Virus record (IMG/VR): IMGVR_UViG_3300031576_000022
Location: 22,249 to 86,248 of that record
From: a virus
DNA length: 64,000 nt
Reading direction: 5' to 3' (one strand)
In this document: one piece after another, positions 44,447 to 52,295 of the stretch
Layout of the letters: each line of letters begins with the position of its first letter
How positions within the stretch are numbered: position 1 is the first letter of the stretch
Notes under the pieces: model-generated
Told to the model about the DNA's origin: nothing
What the model saw: only the letters and a program-made list of their open reading frames with translations
Databases searched by the model: none
Program-made: the position numbers and the translations under genes

Positions 44447-44530
44447 TTATTCATCGTTTTGTGTTAATAAAGCCAACACAAAAGCTATTAATGAAAGTCC
44501 AATAATTATTATATATAATAGTTTTATCAT
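44447..44530 (-). CDS. Tiny membrane peptide (27 aa)
   Basis: ATG 44530 to TAA 44447-44449. Residues 3-22 are strongly hydrophobic, and a polar 'TQNDE' ends it. It starts 3 nt after the stop of the upstream leftward gene, which suggests re-initiation, but there is no ribosome site. Confidence 0.35.
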   Translation of the reverse strand: MIKLLYIIIIGLSLIAFVLALLTQNDE

Positions 44531-44533
44531 TAT

Positions 44534-44959
44534 TTATGGTTTTATTATTTTTTTAACACCATTTACACCATGAGATTGTATTTGAGCAACCAAATCTCTT
44601 CTAATAACATTTGACATATTTTTTGGAACCTGAATTGATTCGCGTAAAAATTTTTCTAAACATAATGTAAATTTTATATCGATCATTAGTTCGTTTAATG
44701 GTTTATCAAAATTTACTTCTTTCCCGAAACATTTTTCAATACTTTCACATGCTGCTTGCACTGTAGCGAATCTAGCACGACCAATACGAAGGCCGGATAT
44801 AATATGCGTGCATGTCATTATATTTGGTTCTTCTGGAATTTGATGGATAGCTAATCCATCTAATCCACTGTGGAATGATGCAAGGTTTCGTATGTAAGGA
44901 CGACCATCCCTTCCGGCAATACTTAGCAATGGTCCGGGTGTACCTGCGCGAGCAGCCAT
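44534..44959 (-). CDS. Hypothetical protein (141 aa)
   Basis: No family recognised. Helical C-terminus. The start overlaps the upstream gene by 37 nt; a later ATG is possible. Confidence 0.5.
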   Translation of the reverse strand: MAARAGTPGPLLSIAGRDGRPYIRNLASFHSGLDGLAIHQIPEEPNIMTCTHIISGLRIGRARFATVQAACESIEKCFGKEVNFDKPLNELMIDIKFTLCLEKFLRESIQVPKNMSNVIRRDLVAQIQSHGVNGVKKIIKP

Positions 44960-45495
44960 TCTTCAAGGCTCCATTTTTCTCCAGTGTTCATATTGAAGGT
45001 AATACTATCACCTTCTGTAAATAATCTACCACCACTACCAAAAATAGTTAATTGGTATTTACCATTTTTATATGATCTTTTTTCTATTAATTTATTTTCA
45101 TTTATCTCAATTCTACCATTTTTTAGTCCACTAGCCCATCTTATTTGAGCGGTTTCTTTTCCAGATTTTACTATAGTTCTTGTTAGGACGGTTTCTCCAT
45201 GTTTGTTTGTGTAATTAATAATTATTGAATTTACTCTAGTTAAAAAATTTTTAATACTGATTGGAAAAATAGGATCATTTTTAATTAGAGGAAATAATTG
45301 GAGACCTTCTTCCCTACTGGGCTCTAAATAATTATCTGAACCTTCGGTTAATGATTGCGCAAGAGATGTTGCAAGTGATGGTTGTTTATTTTGATTTTTT
45401 TTAGTTAATGATTCAGCTAGTGTTAGTTTTGTTGGTTTTTTTGTTGAATCATTATTATGATCATTAATTGTGGTAATGAATTTCACTCCTTTCAT
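44923..45495 (-). CDS. Hypothetical protein (190 aa)
   Basis: Two repeated segments 'LTLAESLTKKNQNKQPSL' and 'ATSLAQSLTEG' lie near residues 23-52, then a beta-rich domain. A dispersed-motif copy lies between. Function unknown. Confidence 0.5.
   Translation of the reverse strand: MKGVKFITTINDHNNDSTKKPTKLTLAESLTKKNQNKQPSLATSLAQSLTEGSDNYLEPSREEGLQLFPLIKNDPIFPISIKNFLTRVNSIIINYTNKHGETVLTRTIVKSGKETAQIRWASGLKNGRIEINENKLIEKRSYKNGKYQLTIFGSGGRLFTEGDSITFNMNTGEKWSLEEWLLAQVHPDHC
45305..45322 (+). repeat. Dispersed motif, copy 17 (inside gene)
   Basis: CCTTCTTCCCTACTGGGC on the + strand of a leftward gene; coding strand reads P-S-R-E-E-G. Confidence 0.85.
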
Positions 45496-45847
45496 ATGTT
45501 GTTTTTACTTGATTAATATTTGATCCGAATCCTGGTCTTTTTTGTTTGATACATTGATTCATAATTATATATAATTTTTTGTATACATCTATATATGATT
45601 CGCATTTGCTGATTTTATTAACTGTTTTATTCATAGCTGAAAACAATTCTTTAGATATCTTAAGAATTGTTTTGTTTTCTGGATAGTTATCTGAGTATAA
45701 TTCTAATGTATTTATTTCGATTGTACGAAGCAATTCGGCAATATCATGCATTCTTTGTTCATTGAATTTATTTGGATATTTAATAATAAATAATGATTGG
45801 TCAGTTATTTGATATGCTTTGTTGTGATTATTGTTGTGATTATTCAT
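45464..45847 (-). CDS. Hypothetical protein (127 aa)
   Basis: Start taken at ATG 45847, next to the Asn/His repeat 'NNHNNNHNK'. Mostly helical. It overlaps both neighbours slightly, as is usual in this cluster. Confidence 0.5.
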   Translation of the reverse strand: MNNHNNNHNKAYQITDQSLFIIKYPNKFNEQRMHDIAELLRTIEINTLELYSDNYPENKTILKISKELFSAMNKTVNKISKCESYIDVYKKLYIIMNQCIKQKRPGFGSNINQVKTTYERSEIHYHN

Positions 45848-46256
45848 TTTTATTAACCAGAAATAAAACCATTCTATATAATGTATCATATACGTCGTTA
45901 TCTGTCAAGTTTGGAGAATTCGAAACATCTATGCATAGATCCTGGAATAGTTCTTGAGAATTATAGTAAGAAGAAAGTATTTTACTAATAATAAATCGTG
46001 GATTGGGAGCGGGAGTACATGAAGTGCATATCCATGAATCAAACTGTTTTGTTAGTTCAGGTCTTCCGATAAAAATATATGGTGTTTGACACCAACGACA
46101 CAAAGCGATACTTTCTTTATATGGATCAATTTTATTTTGTGGAAATTTCCATGGAATATTATTTGATATTAGAAATTCGACAAAGTTATCCATACATGAT
46201 CTTGTTTTGATTTTTAGATCATGAATGAGGTGATTAATTTCTTGGTTTTTATTCAT
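45840..46256 (-). CDS. Zinc-binding hypothetical protein (138 aa)
   Basis: 'CRWCQTPY' and 'CTSCTPAP' form a Cys4 site in the middle. No further recognition. The gene's start overlaps the stop of the next upstream gene by one base. Confidence 0.5.
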   Translation of the reverse strand: MNKNQEINHLIHDLKIKTRSCMDNFVEFLISNNIPWKFPQNKIDPYKESIALCRWCQTPYIFIGRPELTKQFDSWICTSCTPAPNPRFIISKILSSYYNSQELFQDLCIDVSNSPNLTDNDVYDTLYRMVLFLVNKNE

Positions 46257-46534
46257 TACTTCATTGTGAATGGGTATTCGTTATTTATAAAGTTTTGTCT
46301 TATTTTTTGAGTATTTTCGTCTGTTAATGAAATTAGCAGACGAGACAATCCTTCTCTACATTTTAAGCATCTTGTCGATTGCATTTTTTCTGTAGATTCT
46401 ATAAATGGATTTATATATGGAATTGAAGCTTCGAATTCAATTCCACATTTTGCACGAAATATAATTGTATCATATGATGTTGATATCGATACTATCATAT
46501 GATTGTAAAATTCGGCTGATGTGTCTTTTAGCAT
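46256..46534 (-). CDS. Hypothetical protein with Cys pair (92 aa)
   Basis: One 'CLKCREG' pair plus an upstream Cys. Possibly a zinc-binding accessory to the SNF2 helicase that precedes it by 2 nt. Confidence 0.5.
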   Translation of the reverse strand: MLKDTSAEFYNHMIVSISTSYDTIIFRAKCGIEFEASIPYINPFIESTEKMQSTRCLKCREGLSRLLISLTDENTQKIRQNFINNEYPFTMK

Positions 46535-46536
46535 GT

Positions 46537-47817
46537 TTAATTCCTAACTGTAATTGGCTCACAAACAGAATTGAACAGTTTTTGTTTACCAGAAAGTAGT
46601 GCTCCAAGCCTATTGTCAAGTGGATGATCAAAGCAAACAAATCTGTAGTGAACTGATTCACTTGTTTGTCCTATACGGCACGTCCTGTCTTCCATTTGTA
46701 GGTTCAATGCTAGATTATAATGCAGGTCATTTATAATAGTTTCATTGGCTGATTGTAAATTAATTCCACATGATCCTGCTCCGATTGTTGCAGCAAGTCC
46801 GATGAGCTTGTTTTCTTTTAATCCATCAGCGGATTTTTGTCTTTTTGTTGTACTTATACTTCCTTCAATAATACCCCATTTATCTTGTAAACCAAAATGC
46901 CTGACAGGTTTTTTGTGTGCAGAATAAACCAAAACTTGTTTTCCGCATTCCAAAATTGAATCCACTAAAGATTGTGTATGTGGAATTTTTTCTACACTCA
47001 TATCATGTCGAGCGCGGGATAGTTCTGCTAGTGGAGGCAGTGTACCGTTTGCTATTGGTCCATTCATTGCTTCAAAAGCTTCGAGGGATGATAGTCCGCT
47101 ATTCATTACAGCATTAAGTGATCCAGTCCATGTATCGATTCTATGGACAGAGTAGACCTTTTTTGGCATATCTTCCATAACGTCTTTTTTCATGCGTCGA
47201 AGCATGATTTGAGAAAGTTTATCAGTAAATTCTTTTGTAATAGTTGGATTACGTATATCACCACGTTTACCGATTTTAGTATTTAGAATATCTGTAAATC
47301 CTTTTTTGCCACCAAAGTGATCGGTAAGTCCGATTAAATCGATAATATTAAAAATATCGTTTATTCTATTACAAATTGGTGTGCCTGTCATTGCAATGAC
47401 TTGCGAATCAATTCCAGCACGACGAAGTACATATTTCATATTCAAATATTTTTGTGGTCTATTGTTTCTATAGAAATGAGCCTCATCTATAATAATAGTA
47501 ATTGGTGATTGAGGCTCAAAACAAAAATCAGGAATAAGTTCGTAATTACAAATCACAGCTTCTCCGGGATTTGCCCATACAAAACTGTAAAGACCTTTAC
47601 ATACAATTGGCTTTAGATTTGTCCATGCAAGAACTTCGTTTGCCCAGTTGAGTTTAGTAGATGCAGTTGTAATAATGTTTACCGACTCGTGATGGCGAGC
47701 AAGCAAAGATTGTGCAGATTTTCCGAGTCCGCAATCGTCCGCGAGAATACATTTGCTTTTTGATTTAATCCAATCAATTCCTGTTTTTTGATATGGATAA
47801 AGTTCATGAGATTTCAT
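46537..47817 (-). CDS. SNF2-type DEAH helicase (426 aa)
   Basis: Motif I 'ADDCGLGKSAQ' (~residues 26-36), II 'IIIDEAHFYRN', III 'AMTGTPICNR', V 'GSCGINLQSA' and VI 'EDRTCRIGQTSE' are all present. SNF2 translocases move along duplex DNA and in phages are thought to help replication or transcription or to remodel protein-DNA complexes. The length is that of the minimal two-domain core. Confidence 0.85.
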   Translation of the reverse strand: MKSHELYPYQKTGIDWIKSKSKCILADDCGLGKSAQSLLARHHESVNIITTASTKLNWANEVLAWTNLKPIVCKGLYSFVWANPGEAVICNYELIPDFCFEPQSPITIIIDEAHFYRNNRPQKYLNMKYVLRRAGIDSQVIAMTGTPICNRINDIFNIIDLIGLTDHFGGKKGFTDILNTKIGKRGDIRNPTITKEFTDKLSQIMLRRMKKDVMEDMPKKVYSVHRIDTWTGSLNAVMNSGLSSLEAFEAMNGPIANGTLPPLAELSRARHDMSVEKIPHTQSLVDSILECGKQVLVYSAHKKPVRHFGLQDKWGIIEGSISTTKRQKSADGLKENKLIGLAATIGAGSCGINLQSANETIINDLHYNLALNLQMEDRTCRIGQTSESVHYRFVCFDHPLDNRLGALLSGKQKLFNSVCEPITVRN

Positions 47818-47835
47818 TAATAAACTCCGTAAGCT

Positions 47836-48060
47836 TTATGCTTTATGTAATTTTTCTTGATTTTCTTTTGAGAACATTGTATTGATATTTGGCCGTTCTG
47901 CCGCACGCCATTCATTTTCATCCAACCATTCATTTAATGCTCGCGAACAAATAGCACTAATATTTATATTAAAGTCTATTGATTTTAGTTTAAGAATTCT
48001 TTCCCAAACAAACGGATCTATACAAATGTTTGTTCGTACATGTCTTTTTTCTTTTGACAT
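47836..48060 (-). CDS. RHH-type regulator (74 aa)
   Basis: 'RHVRTNICIDPFVWERILKL' and 'INISAICSRALNEWLDE' follow the ribbon-helix-helix pattern, strand then two helices, with a C-terminal tail. Its promoter lies inside a 17-bp inverted repeat 22 nt upstream, the expected operator for a dimeric repressor. Such genes often are antitoxins, but no toxin-like partner is seen: the next gene downstream is the SNF2 helicase. Confidence 0.65.
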   Translation of the reverse strand: MSKEKRHVRTNICIDPFVWERILKLKSIDFNINISAICSRALNEWLDENEWRAAERPNINTMFSKENQEKLHKA

Positions 48061-48081
48061 TTTATTTATCCTTAAATAATT

Positions 48082-48140
48082 GTAGGAGAATGATTATCAT
48101 ATTTGCCAGTGTTAATGACAATCGATAACCATTCTCCTAC
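48082..48140. promoter_or_regulatory. 17-bp inverted-repeat operator with a promoter inside
   Basis: GTAGGAGAATGATTATC (48082-48098) and GATAACCATTCTCCTAC (48124-48140) are inverted copies with one mismatch, spaced by 25 nt. The right arm continues into ATTCTCCTACGGAGAAT (48131-48147), a second perfect palindrome. This is a strong candidate operator for the adjacent RHH protein. Confidence 0.75.
48093..48121 (-). promoter_or_regulatory. Sigma70-type promoter of the RHH gene
   Basis: On the leftward strand TTGTCA (48121-48116), 17-nt spacer and GATAAT (48098-48093). The -10 lies inside the left operator arm and the -35 directly abuts the right arm, so binding would block transcription. Confidence 0.7.
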
Positions 48141-48168
48141 GGAGAATCTATTTCTGAAAATTTACTTT

Positions 48169-48714
48169 CTACTCTTTGTCATAATTATCATCCTTTGATT
48201 CACGTGAATCTTCGTACTCTCGTGCGTTACGCTCTTGGCGACGATTGGCTGATTCACTTGTCTTTTCGTAATATTCATCACGGTCGCTTAGGCGAAATTT
48301 CATATAGATTTTTGCGCGATTTTCGCCTTCTCCTGGAATATTTACAATAAATACAAGTTTGAACAAGAAAAGGTTGACGTAAAATACGATCATTTCTGAA
48401 TCGGATTTTGTTGGTTTTACGTTTCCCCAAATTACGACTTGGTGTGGATCTTGATCGTTGTTTTGGTTTGCTCCTTGTTGAGAACGCAACATCTTTTTTA
48501 GCGTATCGATTTCGCTAAGAAGCATTGTGTTTGATACTTCGGCTCCTGTTTCCCGATCGTCGTTGATAGGAATATTTGAATCTGGCATTGAATGATTACT
48601 CCTGGATTTTCTGGAAAAAGAGGTTGTGTTTTCTGAATCTGTCCAAGCTGATTCGGGCGAAAGTCCCGAGAGATTGGTTGGATTCCATGGATCGTGTGTG
48701 GATTGATGTGGCAT
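48169..48714 (-). CDS. Hypothetical protein (181 aa)
   Basis: The N-terminal half is Ser/Asn/Pro-rich and likely disordered. The C-terminal third has a beta-rich stretch ('VVIWGNVKPTKSDSEMIVFY') and ends in a very acidic, Arg/Glu-rich tail. Function unknown. Confidence 0.5.
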   Translation of the reverse strand: MPHQSTHDPWNPTNLSGLSPESAWTDSENTTSFSRKSRSNHSMPDSNIPINDDRETGAEVSNTMLLSEIDTLKKMLRSQQGANQNNDQDPHQVVIWGNVKPTKSDSEMIVFYVNLFLFKLVFIVNIPGEGENRAKIYMKFRLSDRDEYYEKTSESANRRQERNAREYEDSRESKDDNYDKE

Positions 48715-48995
48715 TTTAGCTTGAATCGTTTTGATTTCAATGGGTTGGATTGGATTTTTAATGGAACATGACTTTGCTTCCTTTCCAGTTGATTTCGATT
48801 TTATTTTGCCTGAATCTTCCTTTTCTATAGTGTATGTTTCTATTTATATCGCAAATTTCAGTGTGAACTGTTACTTGGTGTTTTTTGGTTGTACAACTAT
48901 GGGTAAATTTTACATATAATATTCCAATGGAATAAAGCGCGTTCAAATCACTTATATTTATTGAATGAAAAATATTGGATTTTTTTGATTTAGAT
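48715..48995. other. Gap without a clear gene
   Basis: The short frames on both strands have no ribosome site and no protein-like pattern. It may hold the leftward promoter and leader of the 181-aa gene, but I cannot identify the boxes with confidence. Confidence 0.4.
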
Positions 48996-49187
48996 TTATT
49001 TTTGATTGATCGGTTTGACAAAGGCTTCATATTGTCCGACCTCAAGATGATCTTCAATGGATAATACGTCATCATTGAAGCATTCAGCTTCAAGTTTTGC
49101 GATCTGTTTTGGAGTTAGGTTTTGGTCGAGTTTTGAATCAATGAGGTAATCGAAGATGATTATAGCTCTCATTTTTAGTATTGTCAT
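48996..49187 (-). CDS. Hypothetical protein (63 aa)
   Basis: Starts directly at the stop of the coiled-coil gene upstream, with 'LTPKQIAKLEAECFNDDV' as a helical segment. Small early-type phage protein of unknown function. Confidence 0.5.
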   Translation of the reverse strand: MTILKMRAIIIFDYLIDSKLDQNLTPKQIAKLEAECFNDDVLSIEDHLEVGQYEAFVKPINQK

Positions 49188-49460
49188 TTATTTTTTATTA
49201 TTTTCAGAGATCAGTATATTTAATTCTTTTCTTGTTGATGACCACAAATTGAATATATCTGAGATCTTTCCGTTATAATCTTCTAGAAGCTTACTGTAAT
49301 CCATTGTATGATCAGTATATTGGTTTTCTTGCATAATTTCTATTAGATTTTTTTCATGTATTTTTAATTTAACTTCTACCAAATGAATTTTTGCTTCGAT
49401 TTCTTTTTGAAATATTTTTCCATCGTCTGTAAGGAATGCCTGGATTTTATTGAAAGTCAT
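49188..49460 (-). CDS. Coiled-coil hypothetical protein (90 aa)
   Basis: TTGGAGAAACC precedes the ATG. Almost entirely helical with heptad spacing. Function unknown. Confidence 0.55.
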   Translation of the reverse strand: MTFNKIQAFLTDDGKIFQKEIEAKIHLVEVKLKIHEKNLIEIMQENQYTDHTMDYSKLLEDYNGKISDIFNLWSSTRKELNILISENNKK

Positions 49461-49504
49461 GGTTTCTCCATTGTTGGTTGGCGTTAATCAAACATGATAG
49501 GTAT

Positions 49505-49702
49505 TTAATTACGCTCCATAATGCCCCATTCAAGGTCTTCGCGTAGCGTTGCTTTACTGGTTGATCTTTTTTGATAACATACAAATATATAATAATCGTT
49601 GAATGAGGTAATTACTCCATAATCTTCTGCTATGCGAACGAAATTTATTGTTACAAAATATGTTACGCGCCGTCCGATATCTTGTTTTGTTGGATTTATC
49701 AT
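49505..49702 (-). CDS. Hypothetical protein (65 aa)
   Basis: The ATG at 49702 overlaps the stop of the gene upstream (TGATG). 'DIGRRVTYF' and 'AEDYGVITSFNDYYIFVCY' is a pattern I recall from small phage proteins with an SH3-like fold. GGAGG lies 12 nt upstream. Confidence 0.6.
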   Translation of the reverse strand: MINPTKQDIGRRVTYFVTINFVRIAEDYGVITSFNDYYIFVCYQKRSTSKATLREDLEWGIMERN

Positions 49703-49857
49703 CAGCAATTAGATCCTCCACGAAATTCCGGTGATCTTTGTGTAGTTTTTTTCATGGATACTGCTTCAATTTCGTCGGCAAGATTTTCTAGTTCGTGCCA
49801 TTTTAGTAGAAGTTTTTGTTGTTCCCTCCTGATTTGATTGGTAGTTTGTTTATTCAT
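49702..49857 (-). CDS. Small helical protein (51 aa)
   Basis: ATG 49857 to TGA 49702-49704. Basic helix 'QIRREQQKLLLKWHELENL' then an acidic helix. The GGAG ribosome site lies in the 3' end of the tRNA-Glu gene, so translation and tRNA processing would compete. Confidence 0.55.
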   Translation of the reverse strand: MNKQTTNQIRREQQKLLLKWHELENLADEIEAVSMKKTTQRSPEFRGGSNC

Positions 49858-49861
49858 TAGA

Positions 49862-49937
49862 TACTCCGTGTCGGATTCGAACCGACGATTTTTTCAGTGA
49901 AAATGAAATGTCCTGGGCCTGACTAGACGAACGGGGC
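49862..49937 (-). tRNA. tRNA-Glu (UUC)
   Basis: Leftward. Acceptor GCCCCGT with ACGGAGT (one mismatch, one G-U), D arm GTTCGTCTAG..., anticodon arm TTTCA/TGAAA with loop TTTTCAC (anticodon UUC), T arm GTCGG TTCGAAT CCGAC. CCA is not encoded. Confidence 0.8.
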
Positions 49938-49939
49938 AT

Positions 49940-50011
49940 GAATGGTGTGGCAATCTGCGGATTATGAGAAATCTGATGTTATAGACCTGACTAGACAATA
50001 TTGATATGAAT
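49940..50011 (-). pseudogene. tRNA-like remnant between tRNA-Glu and tRNA-Met
   Basis: The leftward sequence TTGTCTAGTCAGGTCTATAAC closely resembles the 5' half of the tRNA-Glu gene, followed by an imperfect anticodon-like arm with CAT in its loop, but no T arm or acceptor match is present. CAATATT/AATATTG next to it (about 49997-50016) forms a small hairpin. Confidence 0.4.
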
Positions 50012-50016
50012 ATTGG

Positions 50017-50088
50017 TGGGCGCGGAAGGACTCGAACCTTCACTCTTTCCGTTATGAGCAGATTGCTTCGCCTTTAAGCTACGCGCCC
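50017..50088 (-). tRNA. tRNA-Met (CAU)
   Basis: Leftward. Acceptor GGGCGCG/CGCGCCC, D arm GCTT...AAGC, anticodon loop CTCATAA (CAU), T arm GAAGG TTCGAGT CCTTC. The stem below the anticodon loop has one mismatch. CAU could also be tRNA-Ile after lysidine modification. Confidence 0.8.
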
Positions 50089-50099
50089 AATACGGTGAT

Positions 50100-50195
50100 T
50101 TATTCGTAGTATTCTCTTATTACGTGATCTTCTAATGATTTCTTTACTATATCATCTATTCCGTTTTGATTTATATATGCGCTGATTTTTCCCAT
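50100..50195 (-). CDS. Tiny protein (31 aa), doubtful
   Basis: ATG 50195 to TAA 50100-50102. Its ATG overlaps the stop of a 10-codon leader frame (TAAATG) that itself has GGAAAAGG upstream, so coupled translation is possible. Confidence 0.3.
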   Translation of the reverse strand: MGKISAYINQNGIDDIVKKSLEDHVIREYYE

Positions 50196-50233
50196 TTATT
50201 GCAATTCTTGAGTAAATCTATTTCTCATTGTAA

Positions 50234-50374
50234 TTACCTTTTCCGTTTATTTCCAGTGATTTTTAAAAATCGATTTTTGTTAATCGAAAAATCCGAGTTT
50301 AATATTTCTGGAGGTTTAGGCCCTGGAAATCGATGTGGAAGAAATCGTTTTATTTCAGTCAACCGCTGGTTCAT
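50234..50374 (-). CDS. Small basic protein (46 aa)
   Basis: ATG 50374 to TAA 50234. It starts inside the last codons of the 71-aa gene upstream. Rich in Arg/Lys, Pro and Phe ('FLPHRFPGPKPPE'). Plausible because coding-type sequence fills an otherwise empty stretch. Confidence 0.4.
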   Translation of the reverse strand: MNQRLTEIKRFLPHRFPGPKPPEILNSDFSINKNRFLKITGNKRKR

Positions 50375-50570
50375 TTTCTGAAACATATCCGATGATGTTC
50401 ATTAAGTCAAGTGCTTTAGTTATTGCGCGACGTTCGATAGTGTCGCCCCATTGATTTCTGAATCCGACTATGGCTAGTGATTCTAATACTCGCGGGAATC
50501 CTGCGGCGATTACATATGGTTCATTGAATATTTTCTTGCCAAGATCCATGATTTGATTTCTTAGTGTCAT
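50355..50570 (-). CDS. Hypothetical protein (71 aa)
   Basis: Helical, no family recognised. Its start is 2 nt from the stop of the upstream gene. Confidence 0.5.
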   Translation of the reverse strand: MTLRNQIMDLGKKIFNEPYVIAAGFPRVLESLAIVGFRNQWGDTIERRAITKALDLMNIIGYVSENEPAVD

Positions 50571-50572
50571 GA

Positions 50573-51019
50573 TTAATTGAATCCTTCGATAAAGTCGATC
50601 ATTTCTTGGTTGCTACTGAGGAATCCACCAGAAAATAGTTCGATACCAATTTTGATAAATTGGTGATCTCGTGTTTCATTGTGTTTTGATAAGTCGGAGA
50701 TCATAGATCCAAATGCGCCAAGGAGATTGCCATGATTTGCATAGGGGATTGCGCGGGATTTGCACCAGGCGAGGTGCGCCATACGTGTCTGTTGATTTAG
50801 CGTAGGAGGTTCTAGTGGTGGATTGTTTCGATCTGGATCATCGATTGAGAATTGTGAAAGATCGGTAATATCTTCTAGATTTCCGATCCTTTTGATATAA
50901 TCAAATCCTCCATCAACTGCGACAGATCGACATTTACACCAAATAAAATCATATCGGTGTAATGATGTAATAATGTCTTTGCATTTATTGCACTGGATTC
51001 GATTATAGATGATTGCCAT
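50573..51019 (-). CDS. Phage protein with N-terminal zinc finger (148 aa)
   Basis: 'IYNRIQCNKCKDIITS' to 'FIWCKCRSVAVDGG' forms a Cys4 domain (residues 9-29) followed by 'DYIKRIGN'. I recall this N-terminal pattern as a small domain common in phages (DUF7695-like). The C-terminal half is a separate helical region. Function unknown. Confidence 0.6.
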   Translation of the reverse strand: MAIIYNRIQCNKCKDIITSLHRYDFIWCKCRSVAVDGGFDYIKRIGNLEDITDLSQFSIDDPDRNNPPLEPPTLNQQTRMAHLAWCKSRAIPYANHGNLLGAFGSMISDLSKHNETRDHQFIKIGIELFSGGFLSSNQEMIDFIEGFN

Positions 51020-51024
51020 TTCTG

Positions 51025-51372
51025 TTACTCCGCGAGCCTCATTTGGTAATCGTGACAGTAAACCGTGTATTCCTTATATTCAAATTTAACGTAGTAAATA
51101 GTTTCACGCCCATTGCTTGACGAATTGATAACGGTTCCTATTTTGTCTTTTAATCCAATATCGAATGTGGCAGGATTGACCAGTGTTACCTTGTCATTGT
51201 GGTTAAACTGGTTCGCTGATAGTTCGTGTCGTTCAGGGAATCTGCATGGAGGGTCGTAGTATGGAAGTCTGCAATAATCACAAAGATTGTCCGCGTGGCA
51301 TTTTTAGCGGCGACGAAGTTCTGTTGTAAGTTCATCGAATGAGTATTCGTCAAGGTCGCGTGGATATGTCAT
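51025..51372 (-). pseudogene. Cys-rich protein interrupted by one in-frame TAA
   Basis: From ATG 51372 the frame encodes 22 residues ('DEYSFDELTTELRRR'), meets TAA at 51304-51306, and continues open for 93 codons to 51025 with 'CHADNLCDYC' and 'CRFPERHEL'. The order, D-E-Y-S-F-D-E-L, an Arg-rich helix, then C-D-Y-C and P-C-R-F-P-E-R-H, is one I recall in single uninterrupted phage proteins. So this is one gene with a nonsense codon, or it is read through. Confidence 0.65.
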
Positions 51373-51491
51373 GGATTTATACTCTACTATTCTTGTTGAT
51401 GTTTTGCCTATGCATTATTGTTATTCATATTTTATGGATTTCTCGACTAGATCGATCTTGTTTGTATCTAACTAGCATGGATGAGTATCCT

Positions 51492-51992
51492 TTAGGATTG
51501 CCCCCAGTCTGATGTTCTATCTGGAGGTCTTCCAGTATCCTTGCATCCGTCATGTCCATGCGGCTTGTCTGGATGTTTTTCGCATACAAAATCTGTTTCC
51601 CAGATTTTACCAGCAATAGTACGACGCTGCTCTAATGTTTTATGTACATCACATGGATTGTCATATGGGCAGCAATCGGTAATTCCGATTCTTTTGCCAG
51701 TTTCATCGTATACTACTTTCAGCCAAACATGATTTCCATCGTGATTGATGACGTGATCGTTTTCTTTCCAGCGTAGATTGTCTAATTCATCTTTGGCATT
51801 GAAACTATTCTCAATATTTTCTAGATTAGTTTCAAGACGATCGATATGTTTTATGTTATGTTTTATGCACAAAAATGTGTTCCACCATGTTCCGGCTGGA
51901 TTACTGCATCCAGGCTCGATGCATCGTTTACCTGTATGATAGTAATCGCTATTACCTGGATGGGACAGGTCGCGATATGCGCGTTCTTGCAT
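51492..51992 (-). CDS. Cys/His-rich hypothetical protein (166 aa)
   Basis: It has several metal-ligand pairs: 'CIEPGC', 'CIKH', 'CCPYDNPC' and 'CEKHPDKPHGHDGC'. A multi-zinc fold seems likely. Unknown family. Confidence 0.55.
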   Translation of the reverse strand: MQERAYRDLSHPGNSDYYHTGKRCIEPGCSNPAGTWWNTFLCIKHNIKHIDRLETNLENIENSFNAKDELDNLRWKENDHVINHDGNHVWLKVVYDETGKRIGITDCCPYDNPCDVHKTLEQRRTIAGKIWETDFVCEKHPDKPHGHDGCKDTGRPPDRTSDWGQS

Positions 51993-52003
51993 TTGATTGT
52001 CCT

Positions 52004-52279
52004 TTAGGATTGCAGGCCAGTAAGGTAAATCGTATTAGTATTCCATGTGAATTTAATTTCATCGTTTAGTAGGTATGTGCCATTGCGCGTAGTAACACTA
52101 TTATCTACTCTTGTTACGATAATGAGTGGGAATCTGCGGCTGATAATGAGTGGGAATCTGTTGCTGACAGTATTGCACCTGTATCTCCTATACTTATATT
52201 TAATGACGATTGATTTGATACCATAAGATTTGGCTGTCTCTATGTCGCCAAATTTGATTCTGATTTTCTTGGTAGGCAT
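52004..52279 (-). CDS. Hypothetical basic protein with internal duplication (91 aa)
   Basis: A 24-bp tandem duplication (52118-52165) doubles the segment F-P-L-I-I in frame. The rest is beta-rich and basic. No family recognised. Confidence 0.5.
   Translation of the reverse strand: MPTKKIRIKFGDIETAKSYGIKSIVIKYKYRRYRCNTVSNRFPLIISRRFPLIIVTRVDNSVTTRNGTYLLNDEIKFTWNTNTIYLTGLQS
52118..52165 (+). repeat. 24-bp in-frame tandem duplication
   Basis: Two copies of GATAATGAGTGGGAATCTG followed by CGGCT or TTGCT (22 of 24 identical). Confidence 0.85.
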
Positions 52280-52295
52280 TTCAATATTGCCTCTG

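Noticed and set aside
47836-48060. Toxin-antitoxin pair at the RHH gene
   Set aside because: The neighbours are an SNF2 helicase and a disordered protein; no small toxin-like protein is present.
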